Assembly: GCA_011800155.1 (NCBI GenBank)
Contig: CM022374.1
Location: forward strand, 248,001 to 312,000
Origin: Flammulina velutipes
Taxonomy: Eukaryota; Basidiomycota; Agaricomycetes; Agaricales; Physalacriaceae
Direction of reading: 5' to 3'
Length of the DNA: 64,000 nt
Positions 54,658 to 64,000 of the stretch are shown here, piece after piece. Position 1 is the stretch's first letter. Each line of letters opens with the position of its first letter. Position numbers and translations under genes: made by a program. The notes under the pieces are model-generated. The model did not search any database, was not told where the DNA came from, and worked only from the letters and a program-made list of their open reading frames with translations.

Positions 54658-56707
54658 ATGAAGACCAAACTCACGCTCCAGGACTTCGATGGCGACGACG
54701 AAGGCGACCTTGGTATCCGTACTGGATACACGATATCGACGTCGGGAACTGGCAGCTCACGTCCTTCCATCTCTACAGTCTTTGACTTGCCACCGATGTC
54801 GCCAAACAAGAGCGCCCACAGAACGTCAATGATCTCGCCGTCGTCGCCCAACCTCACCAAAATGGAGACGACGCGACCGTTATTGTCCCGGTCACAGACA
54901 CTGCCTCGTTTAGATACGTCAAAGAGGGCGAGGAAGAACTCTATCATCCTTGACGTTGACGAAGAGATGTTGGCCAAGATAAGGCGTTGGATTCTGGGTA
55001 TTGCTGTTGGTACGTTTGTTGTTTCGTTTGTCCTGCTCGTCGCTTATCCTTGTGCACAGTGGATTTTGACATCGACCACGGACCCGTGTTGGATGGCGTC
55101 TTTCCTCCGTTAAACCTCCTTCCCCGAGAGGTGGAGAATATGTTCGTGTAATTTGTTCCCCGACTACAAAGCGGCTGAAGTTACCTTAGCGTCTTCTCCG
55201 CGTTCCCGGACTCTTTGCAGTTCGAACAGGGCTCCCAGAACCATTCATTTCGCATACGAGAAGCCAAGGGCAGCTCTATACACGGCTTTGCCCACTTCAC
55301 GCAGCGCAGAGACGCGAAAAACAAACGTGGCTACGAACAGGTATTCAACATCTCATCTTTCGAATTTTCTTTTCATCGTCGTGTAGCGGTCTGTCGTAAT
55401 ATTGACACAACACGAATACCCCGCGCTCTTCACCTCGATGTCCTCCATATTCGGCCCTCTCTTTGACGTGCACGACGTACCAATGCTAGAGACCGCATGC
55501 CACAATATCGCAATTTGGTATCTTGCCTACCCTACACCTATTTTCGTCCACTAATGCAGCGAAGAAAGGCCTGACCCAACTCCAGGATCTGTGCTAGAAC
55601 TTGGTTTCCTTGGATCCGTGTTGAATGTTGAACTACCTCAGACAATCGATCATCAACAACTCACAGATACTTCATCGTTCCACGAAAAGTTCAATCCGAA
55701 TATACACGTTCGTCCCATTCTACTCCTAGGTTATGTTGTATTCACCCAAATGTAGATCCTCGCAGCATCTTCTCCCTTCTCACCGCCGCCGATATTGCTG
55801 TTCGAAGCATCGATATCGCATCTATGGTCCATATGGGAATGTGTCGTGCTTTGCGAACCCATTCTAGTCTTTGGTCCCTCGCCTAGCCACACCAGTCAAG
55901 CCATCTGGTGTCTTCGAGATCTCCTTAGACCAATCCCACTCGCAGGGGACATCCGTCCCTACTTCACAATACACGACAGTGATCATTCGACGTTGGTAAA
56001 TAAACTGCCGCCAAAAGCCGGTGTACTCTTAGGCGTAACGAATCCTTTCTTCGAGAGAGAATGCTCCCACTGGCCTCATGTATTGAGCTTGGGAAGAAAA
56101 CCCGTGTGAGTACCACCCGCTTCCCATCATGATGTTGACTTTGGTTGAACATTTCTAAGACCAACTAAAGGCCACCTGAAATCACCTGGGCCACATCCAG
56201 GATGGAAGACGAAAACCCACAAGCGGTATATTTCCAAGGACCACACGTTACTGAAACGTTTGGAACGAGCATATAGTGGTTCTGACGAAGATCGTATGTC
56301 CATTTGCCAGTCGTTTGGCCTCGTATCTAACGTCTAGTAAAGGACTACAGGTCTCATTAGACATTCGGAAACACTTCTGCTCAAGGACGAACGAGCTACT
56401 TATACCCTTATCACGATACCTCAATACACTAATACCCACACCGGCGGAAGTACAGGACGGACAGCTGAGACTCAAGCCGTTCAGCTCCTCTGCGTTCTTT
56501 GTGTCGCTGAAGGAATATGGGAGCACGCTCCCTTTCAAGAGTACAGCAAGACGAAAAGAGTTTTATGAGAGGCAAGTAATTTTTTCTGCAGCGTGGATGA
56601 TGCTAATGTGAATGTGCAGATGGCTGAAGACGCCTGCCTTCGGGCTTTGGCTTGCACAACAGGAGGTCATTGTGCATGGTGTGCTAGAGAAGACGATGAC
56701 GGTGTAG
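54658..56707 (+). CDS. DENND6: DENN domain protein 6 homologue (Rab GEF family)
   Basis: DENND6/FAM116-type proteins act as guanine exchange factors for Rab GTPases in endosomal recycling. About seven exons: a disordered head starting MKTKLTLQDFDGDDEGDLGI; then VDFDIDHGPVLDGVFPPLNL; AFPDSLQFEQGSQNHSFRIR; RSVVILTQHEYPALFTSMSS; the DENN core SHLWSIWECVVLCEPILVFG; GDIRPYFTIHDSDHSTLVNK; LLGVTNPFFERECSHWPHVL; GWKTKTHKRYISKDHTLLKR; RKHFCSRTNELLIPLSRYLN; and the tail WLKTPAFGLWLAQQEVIVHG. The order matches the animal protein closely. The last intron begins GCAAGT, a GC-AG intron. An in-frame ATG at 54541 would add 39 residues. The left-arm copy is a pseudogene, so this is the only working copy in the window. 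Confidence 0.88.
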
Positions 56708-56911
56708 TGGATAATTGAAGGGACGGGTATAATTAATTCTGCTTTCCGGGCTCATGATTAACGGAGGACTCGGGTGCTCTGCAATTAGGAACAGAAAGTT
56801 TGTTCGCGTTCTGCAAGGTTCTGAAGAGGCCATTTGACTCTAGGCACGGGGCTCAAGTGCTTCGAGGGACTCGCGGGTGTCATTCCGACAGACACCCAGG
56901 TGGATCTGAAA

Positions 56912-56920
56912 TGTGGCGCA
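56912..56920 (+). promoter_or_regulatory. Dispersed 9-mer TGTGGCGCA
   Basis: Exact copy in the spacer after DENND6; I saw no exact partner in the left arm (nearest is the 8-of-9 form near 21621). Confidence 0.35.
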
Positions 56921-57858
56921 GCTGCTTTTGAAGAGAGGTCCATGGTTCCGCGAGACGTTGTTTCGCGAGGATATCTTCCTGTGGATTATCTTTGGCTTCA
57001 GTCTAGTGCTACCTCAAACAACAACATCCTCCAATCGCAGGGGTTGTTCGGCAATTGTGTCCTACCGTGAGCTCCCATGTGGAGACCAATGCGCATTTGT
57101 TCAGTTGTTATTTACAATGGCAGGTGTGCTGGCAGCGGTACGTCAAATGTCCCTCGAGCAAACAGCGATTGAATAATGTCCAATGGGATATCCCGGGTAG
57201 ATGGTGAATATATGACGACCTTACGGCTATTGTGCCTCTATTGTAAGCACTTCGATTCTGTCACCAAATCACTTACATGTTCGCCACAGTAAATACCCAA
57301 GAGAACGAAGTAAACGAGGGAAGAATCCACCAAGACGTCTCTTTTGATAGAGAGGTTTAGGCAAGCTGTGCGATACGGTGCAACAGTCCGATAGGTAACG
57401 CCACACTGTAGTCTAAACTGCATGCAGTTCTGCTCGGGATAGCGAGTTCCGCCAACCAGAGTCTCGGTGGCTTTGCCAGTAGAAGCATTTGGAAACTGAG
57501 CGAACTATATTGAACCTTTCCCACGCTCACACTTCCATCACGCCTATTCATTTTAGCAGCTAATTCAGTTTGCTATGAAGGCCTCCTGGACTAGAGACTG
57601 CTGGAGGGCCGTCGGGCCATGCGGGCATCGCCTGAAGATCAAGCAAGGAAGTCAATTTTTGTGAGTTCCAGGCCGCGGCAGGCTTCGTCTTCTTGTTCCT
57701 GTCTCAGTCTGATGCATCTCAGCTTTTCATCCGTGACTGTCAACTCGAGGTTTTCCTACAGGCGATGACAGAAACACATTTCTCAAATACCTCTGACAAG
57801 GTATGGCGTCTTTATTCTTATCTTGAAGAACTCTCTGAATTTTGATTCAAACATTCAT

Positions 57859-57867
57859 TGCGCCACA
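57859..57867 (-). promoter_or_regulatory. Dispersed 9-mer TGTGGCGCA
   Basis: Exact copy upstream of the right SC15-like gene, partner of 20605-20613. Confidence 0.45.
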
Positions 57868-58203
57868 TGTCTATGAATCATACCATCGGATGTTCGAAAA
57901 CGGCTTGTTCACGTAAAGATCCGCGCGAAATTGACGAGAATGCCGTACGTATGTGTGCACTCCGCCTCACTTTAACCTTCCTAGACCTCGGACGCCTTCA
58001 CGATCACGTTTACCCCTTGGTCACGCAAAATAGATGGCGAACTGGATTTGTTTGGATTCCCTCATACAGAATGCCATAATACAGCTCTTGAGAATATTAT
58101 TCATTCAGTTCTACCGAATCCTATGACAAATTAATATTCGGTGAGCACACACCCATTTTTCTCTTTCCGTATACTATTTGGGGCTCCCGGTCAGCGCTTA
58201 CAG

Positions 58204-58210
58204 TATAAAA
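58204..58210 (+). promoter_or_regulatory. TATA box of SC15-like gene, right copy
   Basis: TATAAAA 95 bp before the ATG at 58305, conserved in the left arm. Confidence 0.6.
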
Positions 58211-58304
58211 GCCTCGCAGAAAGACAGTGGAAAGTCAGTAGTACACTCGTTCTACCTCTGCCTTCACAGTCCTCTCTGAACAAGCTCCTCCAGTACTCTT
58301 CACA

Positions 58305-59015
58305 ATGTTCATCTCTCGCATCGCTCTTGTTGCTCTCTCCGCCGTCTTCACCTTCGTGCAGGCCATCCCGTCGCCTGCCCCCAAAGACGCTCTCGTTGCG
58401 CGCGACACCACCGCCGACATCACCAGCATCTTGAACGATCTCAAAAGCAAGACTGACAGCATTTTGCCCCAGATTGGTTGGTTTCTATTCCTTCGGGGTT
58501 TACATAGGATTATAACAATTACTTAACCAGACTCCCTCGTCGCTGCCGGTTCCGCTAGCGACGAGAACGTCCAGCCTCTCTGGGACGAGATCACCGCGGC
58601 GCTCACGAGCGCTCACGAATCTCTCGCCACTGTACCGGTTGGGGGGCTCACCACCAGGCAGAGCTTGGACGTCATTGCGGATCTCATCGCGGCTATTGTC
58701 AAGGTATGTCTTTCTGCTAAGTTCCTCTTGAACGGATGCTCAATGTACGTATTAAACAGGGTATCAATGGTACTCTCGCCGCCTTCCCGGCCGCTTTCTC
58801 GTTGATCAGCACCATCACGCTGCTCGTTCTCAACTTGCTCATCAGCTTGAACGCCTTGCTCCCAGGATTGCTCGTCGTCGTTACCGGGTTGTACGTCTCG
58901 TCTTCCCTTACTAATCATGTCGCGTTTCGCTAATTGAGACTTTCATAGGTTGAGCGGTCTCGTGGGCACTGTCCTCAGCCTGCTGTTGGCATTGCTCAGT
59001 GTTCTCAGCCTGTAG
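58305..59015 (+). CDS. SC15-like hydrophobic secreted protein (right copy)
   Basis: Four exons: MFISRIALVALSAVFTFVQA with IPSPAPKDALVARDTTADIT; DSLVAAGSASDENVQPLWDE; GINGTLAAFPAAFSLISTIT; LSGLVGTVLSLLLALLSVLS. Same splice positions as the left copy. The signal peptide, hydrophilic helical half and hydrophobic C-terminal half indicate a cell-wall or surface protein of the SC15/HsbA-like kind. Most changes relative to the left copy are conservative. The TATA box and spacing are the same, so both copies may be expressed alike. Confidence 0.7.
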
Positions 59016-59180
59016 AGTGCGTTGACAGCTCTCAAAGATTCTAAATAACTACAAAATCGTTTCTTCATTCCAACTTGAATACTTTTCTATCTTTTAGCTA
59101 GATACTTAAAAAAGGGTTTTTTGGTTCCATTTTCCGTGAGGCTGGTATATGGTACTCAAGCTCTGTCTCGTTCGAGTACT

Positions 59181-59529
59181 TCAGCATTTCCTAACCTTCT
59201 TCTGTTGCGGCTTTGATTCAGTCGACGGGTCTTGCTCACGACCACGCTTCTTGGATCTCTCGGTCTCACATCGAGTTGTCCGCTGTCTGGATACATTCAT
59301 CTTCTTGGTCCAGTTACCCGGATTTAGAACGGTCTTCAAGGCGGGAGAGGAAGTCTTGCGCTTGAGTATTGCCTTGCTGCTGACCTCATTCTGTGATGTC
59401 GATCGAAGATCGGGCTCTGTGATTCTTGTCAAAATTCACTTAGAGAACAAAGACAGTGCGTAACGTACGCGACAAAGTTTTTGGTCTCCTAGTAGCTTCA
59501 AACCATCTGGGGTAAGCACTGGTGTCCAT
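59181..59529 (-). CDS. Possible small basic protein
   Basis: Two candidate exons on the minus strand: an ATG at 59529 giving MDTSAYPRWFEATRRPKTLS, then a 52-nt intron with good ends, then QPDLRSTSQNEVSSKAILKR through SPALKTVLNPGNWTKKMN to a Lys/Arg-rich end TESKPQQKKVRKC. About 105 aa, basic, probably nuclear if real. I do not recognise it, and the first exon is uncertain because another frame there also looks plausible (VLTPDGLKLLGDQKLCR). The overlapping plus-strand ORF (59149-59463) is most likely its shadow. It lies immediately outside the right duplication arm. Confidence 0.35.
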
Positions 59530-60312
59530 TAGAGGATTCTAGATCAGTGGGTATGCAAGGAATTTTTGGCACGATATTTGGATGGTGAACGTATTGCACA
59601 AAGATGCCCTTGAAGTGACTAAATACCCGCCGCCATTGTTTGGCCATTTAAAGATCCATTGTTTCGAATTACGTCATAAACATTTATGCACTCCTGAAAA
59701 GTGTGGCGCGCCGCAACTGTGCATGCCACACTGTTCAAGAGAGTCTGTTAGAGTTATCGGAAGTTAGTTCCTTCACATTTTATGAAGTAATGGCAAACGA
59801 TACACGACAGTGTGCCTCAACTCCGAGTCCTCCACAATAATTCGGTTGTTTACCCTCTATGCTCGGGGTGGCGTAGTTCACGAGACGTTGCGCAAACTCA
59901 TTGCTGCCCGAGGTTCGTAGAACTTGTATACAGATAGAGAAGAACTAAGTAGTCGAGATGAATGTAACAAGTATGTGTCAAGAGGGAGACATGGTCTTCG
60001 AGCGGTATATATGTAAGTAGGCACTAGATGTGTATTAGATTATACGACGAGACAAGGAAAGTAAGAAATATGCAGGCAAGATTATAAGTATAATGGAAAC
60101 AGAAAAACATCGAAAGCTATACGAACGTCGTTACACAAAACTAACAAACACAAAAATCGTTCACTTAGAAATCAGGTCTGTTTAGAAGTTTAGAATCGTG
60201 CACTTTCCCACGATCATTTCTCAGAGATTCTGCCATTTGATTCTTGGACCTTCAGTCTTTTTCTTTGATGACTCAATTTTACAAGCTTAAAATTGAACTT
60301 GAATACCACTAA
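59530..60312. other. AT-rich intergenic region
   Basis: About 780 bp with no gene seen; noticeably A/T-rich at 59990-60310. A variant of the 9-mer (TGTGGCGCG) lies at 59702-59710. Confidence 0.5.
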
Positions 60313-62332
60313 CTAATTTTGTTCCTTATCTGAGACACTAGCAACAAATCTACAGCGCTCAAGCTCCTTCTCCGGCTCAAGCTCCATGTGACTACCGCTA
60401 GTCTGGAACCTCGTCGGTCCGTCCCTCTGCTGTAGAAGCATTCGTTGCATTATTTTCTTATCCCTAACAAATCCTATCCATCTCGGCGACCTCCTCAACT
60501 TGAAACGATTAGGGTCCCCGGACCGAACGAACGACAGCCAATATGCAATGAGCTCTTCGGAAAATGAAGTCTCCGTTGGCGTCATATCGCTCAGAGCAAA
60601 GGTCCCGTTGGGGCTATCATGTGCGACGTTGAGAACAAGATATGAGATTGAGAAGGTGAGCCTACCCTGGATTGGTACCTCTGAACATCATCCAATTCTC
60701 GGCTGCATGGTCAACAGTCGTGCTTGCGGATGTCGGATTACGTTGGTTGAAGCGATACGTCCAGACGGGAAGACGAGCTTTAGCATAAGCCTCACCCAAT
60801 ATTGTTTGCTGTGTGACGATATCGTAGCCAATTCTAAGAAACTAAACCACATGGCTTACAGCGCAGATGAATACGGATTGGCCAGTGAGAACGAGCAGCT
60901 GCTGATAAGCAGATTCAAAGTCGGACAAAGGGTAGTGCTACGGTGAAGGTTCATCAACACAGAGAAAGAAAACGACGACGCTTGGACTGACGCTGATAAG
61001 TTCTGTTATATCCAATTCCATCAATTTGGGAAAGGCGAGATGGATGGCCGTCCTAAGGTCACTCGACGCGATACTTGTCTCATTTGAGGTTGCCCTAATA
61101 CAAACCATCAACAAGCCTGCCAATCGTCTATCCATCGACGTACCCGACAATGAGAGGAACCTTCGCAAAGTCATTTGCTAGGATCAACTTTGTTGGATAG
61201 TCCTTTAGAACAGAACCGTCAATGACGGGATGGAAAGAGTTGTATGGCCCAGTACTGCATATATTTAGTGTCTTGAACGAATCTTAGAAACGACGCGCTT
61301 ACACAGATCTATCTCCACGTGGAATATCTTGAGCTCGCGCGATAGCACTGATGTTTGCTGCACGAAGACATGCAAGCACAGCTACCGCATTATCACGAAT
61401 ACACCCGACTTCCTTAACAAAGAAGTCATGCAATGGCTGCAGCTTCCATGAGACGGGAATATAAACCCAAACAGAATTTACCCACATTTTGTTCTTCTAT
61501 CGAAGGAATTGGTGCACGGTACACACTCTGTGCAATCGCTCCGTGGAACAACGTCTCCCCATCGAAGTCAGCAACAAGATGCAACTCGACCGAACCACCT
61601 CCTGCGCTATGCCCGTTGATCGTCACCCTCCGCGGGTCCCCACCAAACGCTGCAATGTTCCTCTTTACCCATCGGAGAGCCTCTATCTGGTCGAGAAAGC
61701 CTGCGTTGAGATCCCCGTGAGCATGATCTTGCAGTATAGGCAGCGCGAGGAATCCAAACGAGGAGAGACGGTAGTTCACAGAGACAATGACCACATTCGG
61801 GCTTTGGTTCACCCAATGATCAAAAGGCCAACTCGCAGGGTTTCCGTTGACATAACCTCCGCCGTGGAAGTACACCAATACCGGCCCTGGGGATATATTT
61901 CTCAGATGCAATGTCATCAGGAATGGAGGGACTCACGATTCTTCCCTCTAGTGGTAGGTGCGTAGATGTCTACCTTCAAACAGTCCTCAGATCCCGCTCC
62001 TGCTATCACACCTATGCCGCAAGTCAAAATATGATCATATTTTGAACGATGTACGAACCAGCATGAGACCCCTGCACGCAAAACTCTGCGTACGATCCAG
62101 CATCCACGATTTCCAGCGATTCCGCGAGGCGCGAAGTGTTCAACGGAACCGGTGCCCTATACCGGAGATCCCCAAGTGGTGGTTCAGCGTAGGGAATACC
62201 AAGGTAGGCCACGTTATTCGGATATGTTTGTTTCCCAAGATACTTCGCGTAGCCGGTGTCGACAATTCGGGACGGTTTGCCTCCCAACACCACAGAAATG
62301 AACGAGAGGGAGAGTGTCAGTTCCAGAAACAT
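60313..62332 (-). CDS. Secreted type-B carboxylesterase/lipase
   Basis: Alpha/beta-hydrolase of the carboxylesterase B family. The start MFLELTLSLSFISVVLGGKP is a signal peptide. Then come YLGIPYAEPPLGDLRYRAPV, EDCLKVDIYAPTTRGKN spliced to RPVLVYFHGGGYVNG (oxyanion HGGGY), and GFLDQIEALRWVKRNIAAFG with DPRRVTINGHSAGGGSV, whose GHSAGG contains the nucleophile Ser. Later exons give TGPYNSFHPVIDGSVLKDYP, TSNETSIASSDLRTAIHLAF and the end region SEELIAYWLSFVRSGDPNRF. All joins I checked stay in frame. Length ~530 aa agrees with fungal secreted esterases. Substrate unknown. Confidence 0.88.
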
Positions 62333-62828
62333 TGGCGTTAGTGGCTTACGGGGTTCAAAGGTTCATTTTATATACAAGTATCAATCGGCACTAGTAAGAA
62401 GGCTCCGCGGGCATGTGCGCATCTCGAACCGTTCTAAGGGGGAAGAAGGGCTCATGATCATAGAAGGCTCTTTTGAATGTATTGTCCTGAGCACTGAAGC
62501 GATTTCAGTGTCAAATCTTTGAGAGGAATGTGATGTTCCGACCTACTAGGACTCCGTTTCCCATGTAGACAACCTGCTTTGCGCAACACCGTCACATACA
62601 TACACCACCTCTCGACGAGTTCCATTCCTCGCGATGGGTTCTTTCGTATCTGATTTATAAGAATGCCTAGCCAGCCGAGGACATTGAAATTAGCGTGTAA
62701 CGTGCAATTGTTGCGCTAGAGGTCGACCTTCTGGGGTATCGAACGAACTAGAGTAGCGAGTTTGAGACGAAGAATCACATGGACGAATTCTGTCCCTATA
62801 CAATGTTTATATTTAGATTTGTCACTGT
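62333..62828. other. Intergenic region, no gene seen
   Basis: About 500 bp holding the esterase promoter and the 3' end of the SDR gene. The 88-aa plus ORF at 62256-62522 has no coding features. Confidence 0.4.
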
Positions 62829-63673
62829 CTACCACTTCTCGTGGGCAGGACGCACTAGAAATGAACATCAGAATGGCATATCAGAAGAGTTAAAGTAGCC
62901 TCACAGTCAAGTTCCCATGTCCAAGCAGACCGGGCTTGGTTGACCAAATGCAAGTAAGACTAAAAGACGCCGTTCAGAGACAAGGAGTCTAAGGCTTCGT
63001 GGGAACATACCTCAGCTATATCGGCAGGATCCAACCTCACATCCGGATTGCTCTCCCAGTTGGGATCATTCTTGAACGCCCGGCTGCGTCCCGTGAGGAT
63101 GCCTCCGTCGATGATAGCGTGTGCGACATGGATGTTCTCCTTGCCAAACTCCTTGGACAGACTCTGGCTCAACGCGCGCAGCGCATGCTTTGCAGCACTG
63201 AAAATACTGGTGGTCGTATTGCCTCTGATACTCGCCGTGGCACCGGTGAAGATAAGGGTGCCCCTCTTGCCCTTCTGGTCAAGCTCATTCGTCTTGAAGC
63301 GAACGATGGCTGCGCGCGAGAAGGCGAAAGCTCCATCGACGTTGCTGACCGTGGCTTTGTGGATATCCTCCGGCGTGACGTCCAAGAAAGATTTGAAGAA
63401 ACCATCTCCCGCGTTGTATACCGCGACACGCAAAGAGCCTTCGGGAAGTTTGTCGAAAGCCGAGGTGACGTCCTCGTAGGAGTAAGATGCAATAGGGTGG
63501 GCAGAGGCTTTGCCGCCGTCTTTCTGGATGTCGGTGACGAGTGCAGAGACGCTGTCTGCATTGCGTGCAATTAATGCGACGTGATAACCTTGTTTGGCGA
63601 GGAGGCGGGCAGTAGCTGCTCCAGTGCCAGTACCAGAACCTATGCCAGCAACGATAGCGATTTGGGAAGACAT
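62829..63673 (-). CDS. Short-chain dehydrogenase/reductase with Phe in place of catalytic Tyr
   Basis: Classical-size SDR, ~250 aa. The long first exon (63673 to ~63012) starts MSSQIAIVAGIGSGTGTGAA with the glycine-rich dinucleotide loop. It has YNAGDGFFKSFLDVTPEDIH (NAG motif), LIFTGATASIRG (position of the catalytic Ser) and TSIFSAAKHALRALSQSLSK, where the usual Y-x-x-x-K reads F-S-A-A-K. Two small exons follow: SYLHLVNQARSAWTWELD and LRPAHEKW. RSAWTWELDLRP is a common ending of this SDR group. NADP(H) use is likely from the RN pair after strand 2 (ALIARNADS). Substrate unknown. Confidence 0.85.
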
Positions 63674-64000
63674 GTTTATGGTGGGAATTGAAGGCGACTA
63701 TCTATAGTTATATCAATGGTGACATTGGATTTGCAAGCATTGCGGACATGGCTTACAAACGGTTATCTCATGACCGAACTTGACACCATTCACGCGCAAT
63801 CTGTCTTCAAAGCGTAGAAAGATGACGTTCATTGAGCTACCAGTGGTATACTGGTTGTGTCCGATTGTGTCTTATTGTGTCCTGTTCATCACCCAGTCAG
63901 ACATACATAATAGAAGACTCACAGGAACACGCACAGAGAGACAAAAGCATTTCCTTGGTTTCCCAAGTACTATTGCTAAGCTAATGTTGGAGTCCTTGGT

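Larger units (their letters stand above)
56708..58304. other. Duplicated spacer, no convincing gene
   Basis: Spacer between DENND6 and the SC15-like gene, matching 20262-21879 in patches. Short ORFs (for example 56834-57070) are not kept in the other arm. Two TGTGGCGCA copies lie here. Confidence 0.5.
52649..59140 (+). repeat. Right arm of the large inverted segmental duplication
   Basis: Reverse-complement partner of 19345-25091, with gene order mirrored: COX-like (minus), Lys-rich, DENND6 and SC15-like (all plus). This arm holds the complete DENND6 gene and is ~0.75 kb longer. The inner boundary is sharp, next to a TGTGGCGCA copy at 52664. The outer boundary fades in the T-rich stretch after the SC15-like gene. 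Confidence 0.9.

Noticed and set aside
62999..63574. Plus-strand ORFs of 191 and 143 aa opposite the SDR
   Set aside because: Antisense shadows of a well-supported SDR exon.
1..64000. Biosynthetic gene cluster linking acyltransferase, SnoaL-like genes, P450, SDR and transporters
   Set aside because: No backbone synthase is present, and the genes are spread over 50 kb among housekeeping genes.
1..64000. tRNA, rRNA, CRISPR or transposon genes
   Set aside because: No tRNA B-box-like structures in proper context, no regularly spaced repeats and no transposase, integrase or reverse-transcriptase motifs were seen.

Overview
The window is nuclear DNA of a filamentous basidiomycete, most likely an Agaricomycete. 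Nearly every gene is cut by short introns of about 48-60 nt with GT..AG ends and CTRAY-type branch points. The gene content fits too: several F-box/LRR proteins, SC15-like hydrophobic secreted proteins, a GH27 alpha-galactosidase broken into about sixteen small exons, a P450, NTF2/SnoaL-like small proteins and HET-C2-type GLTP. I see no tRNA, rRNA, CRISPR, transposase or viral gene.

Layout. 0-5 kb: end of a GPI-anchored secreted protein, zinc alcohol dehydrogenase, HSBP1, and a large acidic secreted protein of unknown role. 6-19 kb: MFS sugar transporter, an unresolved multi-exon locus, two tandem SnoaL-like genes, a BAHD-type acyltransferase, a possible Ecm11-like protein, an F-box protein, glycolipid transfer protein and a small ABM-like protein. 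25-52 kb: glycerol-3-phosphate acyltransferase, U6 snRNA phosphodiesterase USB1, a third SnoaL-like gene, a nucleotidyltransferase-fold protein, an MFS exporter, an F-box/LRR protein, alpha-galactosidase, two tandem Cys-rich putative zinc-binding paralogues, SPT2, a vacuolar Ca2+/H+ exchanger, a third F-box-like protein, an uncharacterised multi-exon gene and a P450. 59-64 kb: a small basic protein, a type-B carboxylesterase and an SDR.

The dominant structure is a large inverted segmental duplication. A block of about 5.7 kb (19.35-25.09 kb) reappears in inverted orientation as about 6.5 kb at 52.65-59.14 kb. Both arms carry the same four genes in mirror order: a COX VIIc/Cox8-like mitochondrial protein, a 140-aa Lys-rich protein, a DENND6 homologue and an SC15-like secreted protein. 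Three of the four are intact in both arms. DENND6 is intact only in the right arm and decayed in the left. The arms enclose 27.6 kb of single-copy genes.

A second pattern is a dispersed 9-mer, TGTGGCGCA, found 14 times by eye on the two strands where chance predicts about 0.5. Most copies lie between genes, and one pair sits at the inner ends of the duplication arms.

Metabolically the genes are mostly housekeeping (lipid synthesis and transport, ion homeostasis, RNA end processing, chromatin) mixed with secreted and carbohydrate functions. I see no coherent biosynthetic cluster. All exon models were built by hand from reading frame, splice sites and family conservation.
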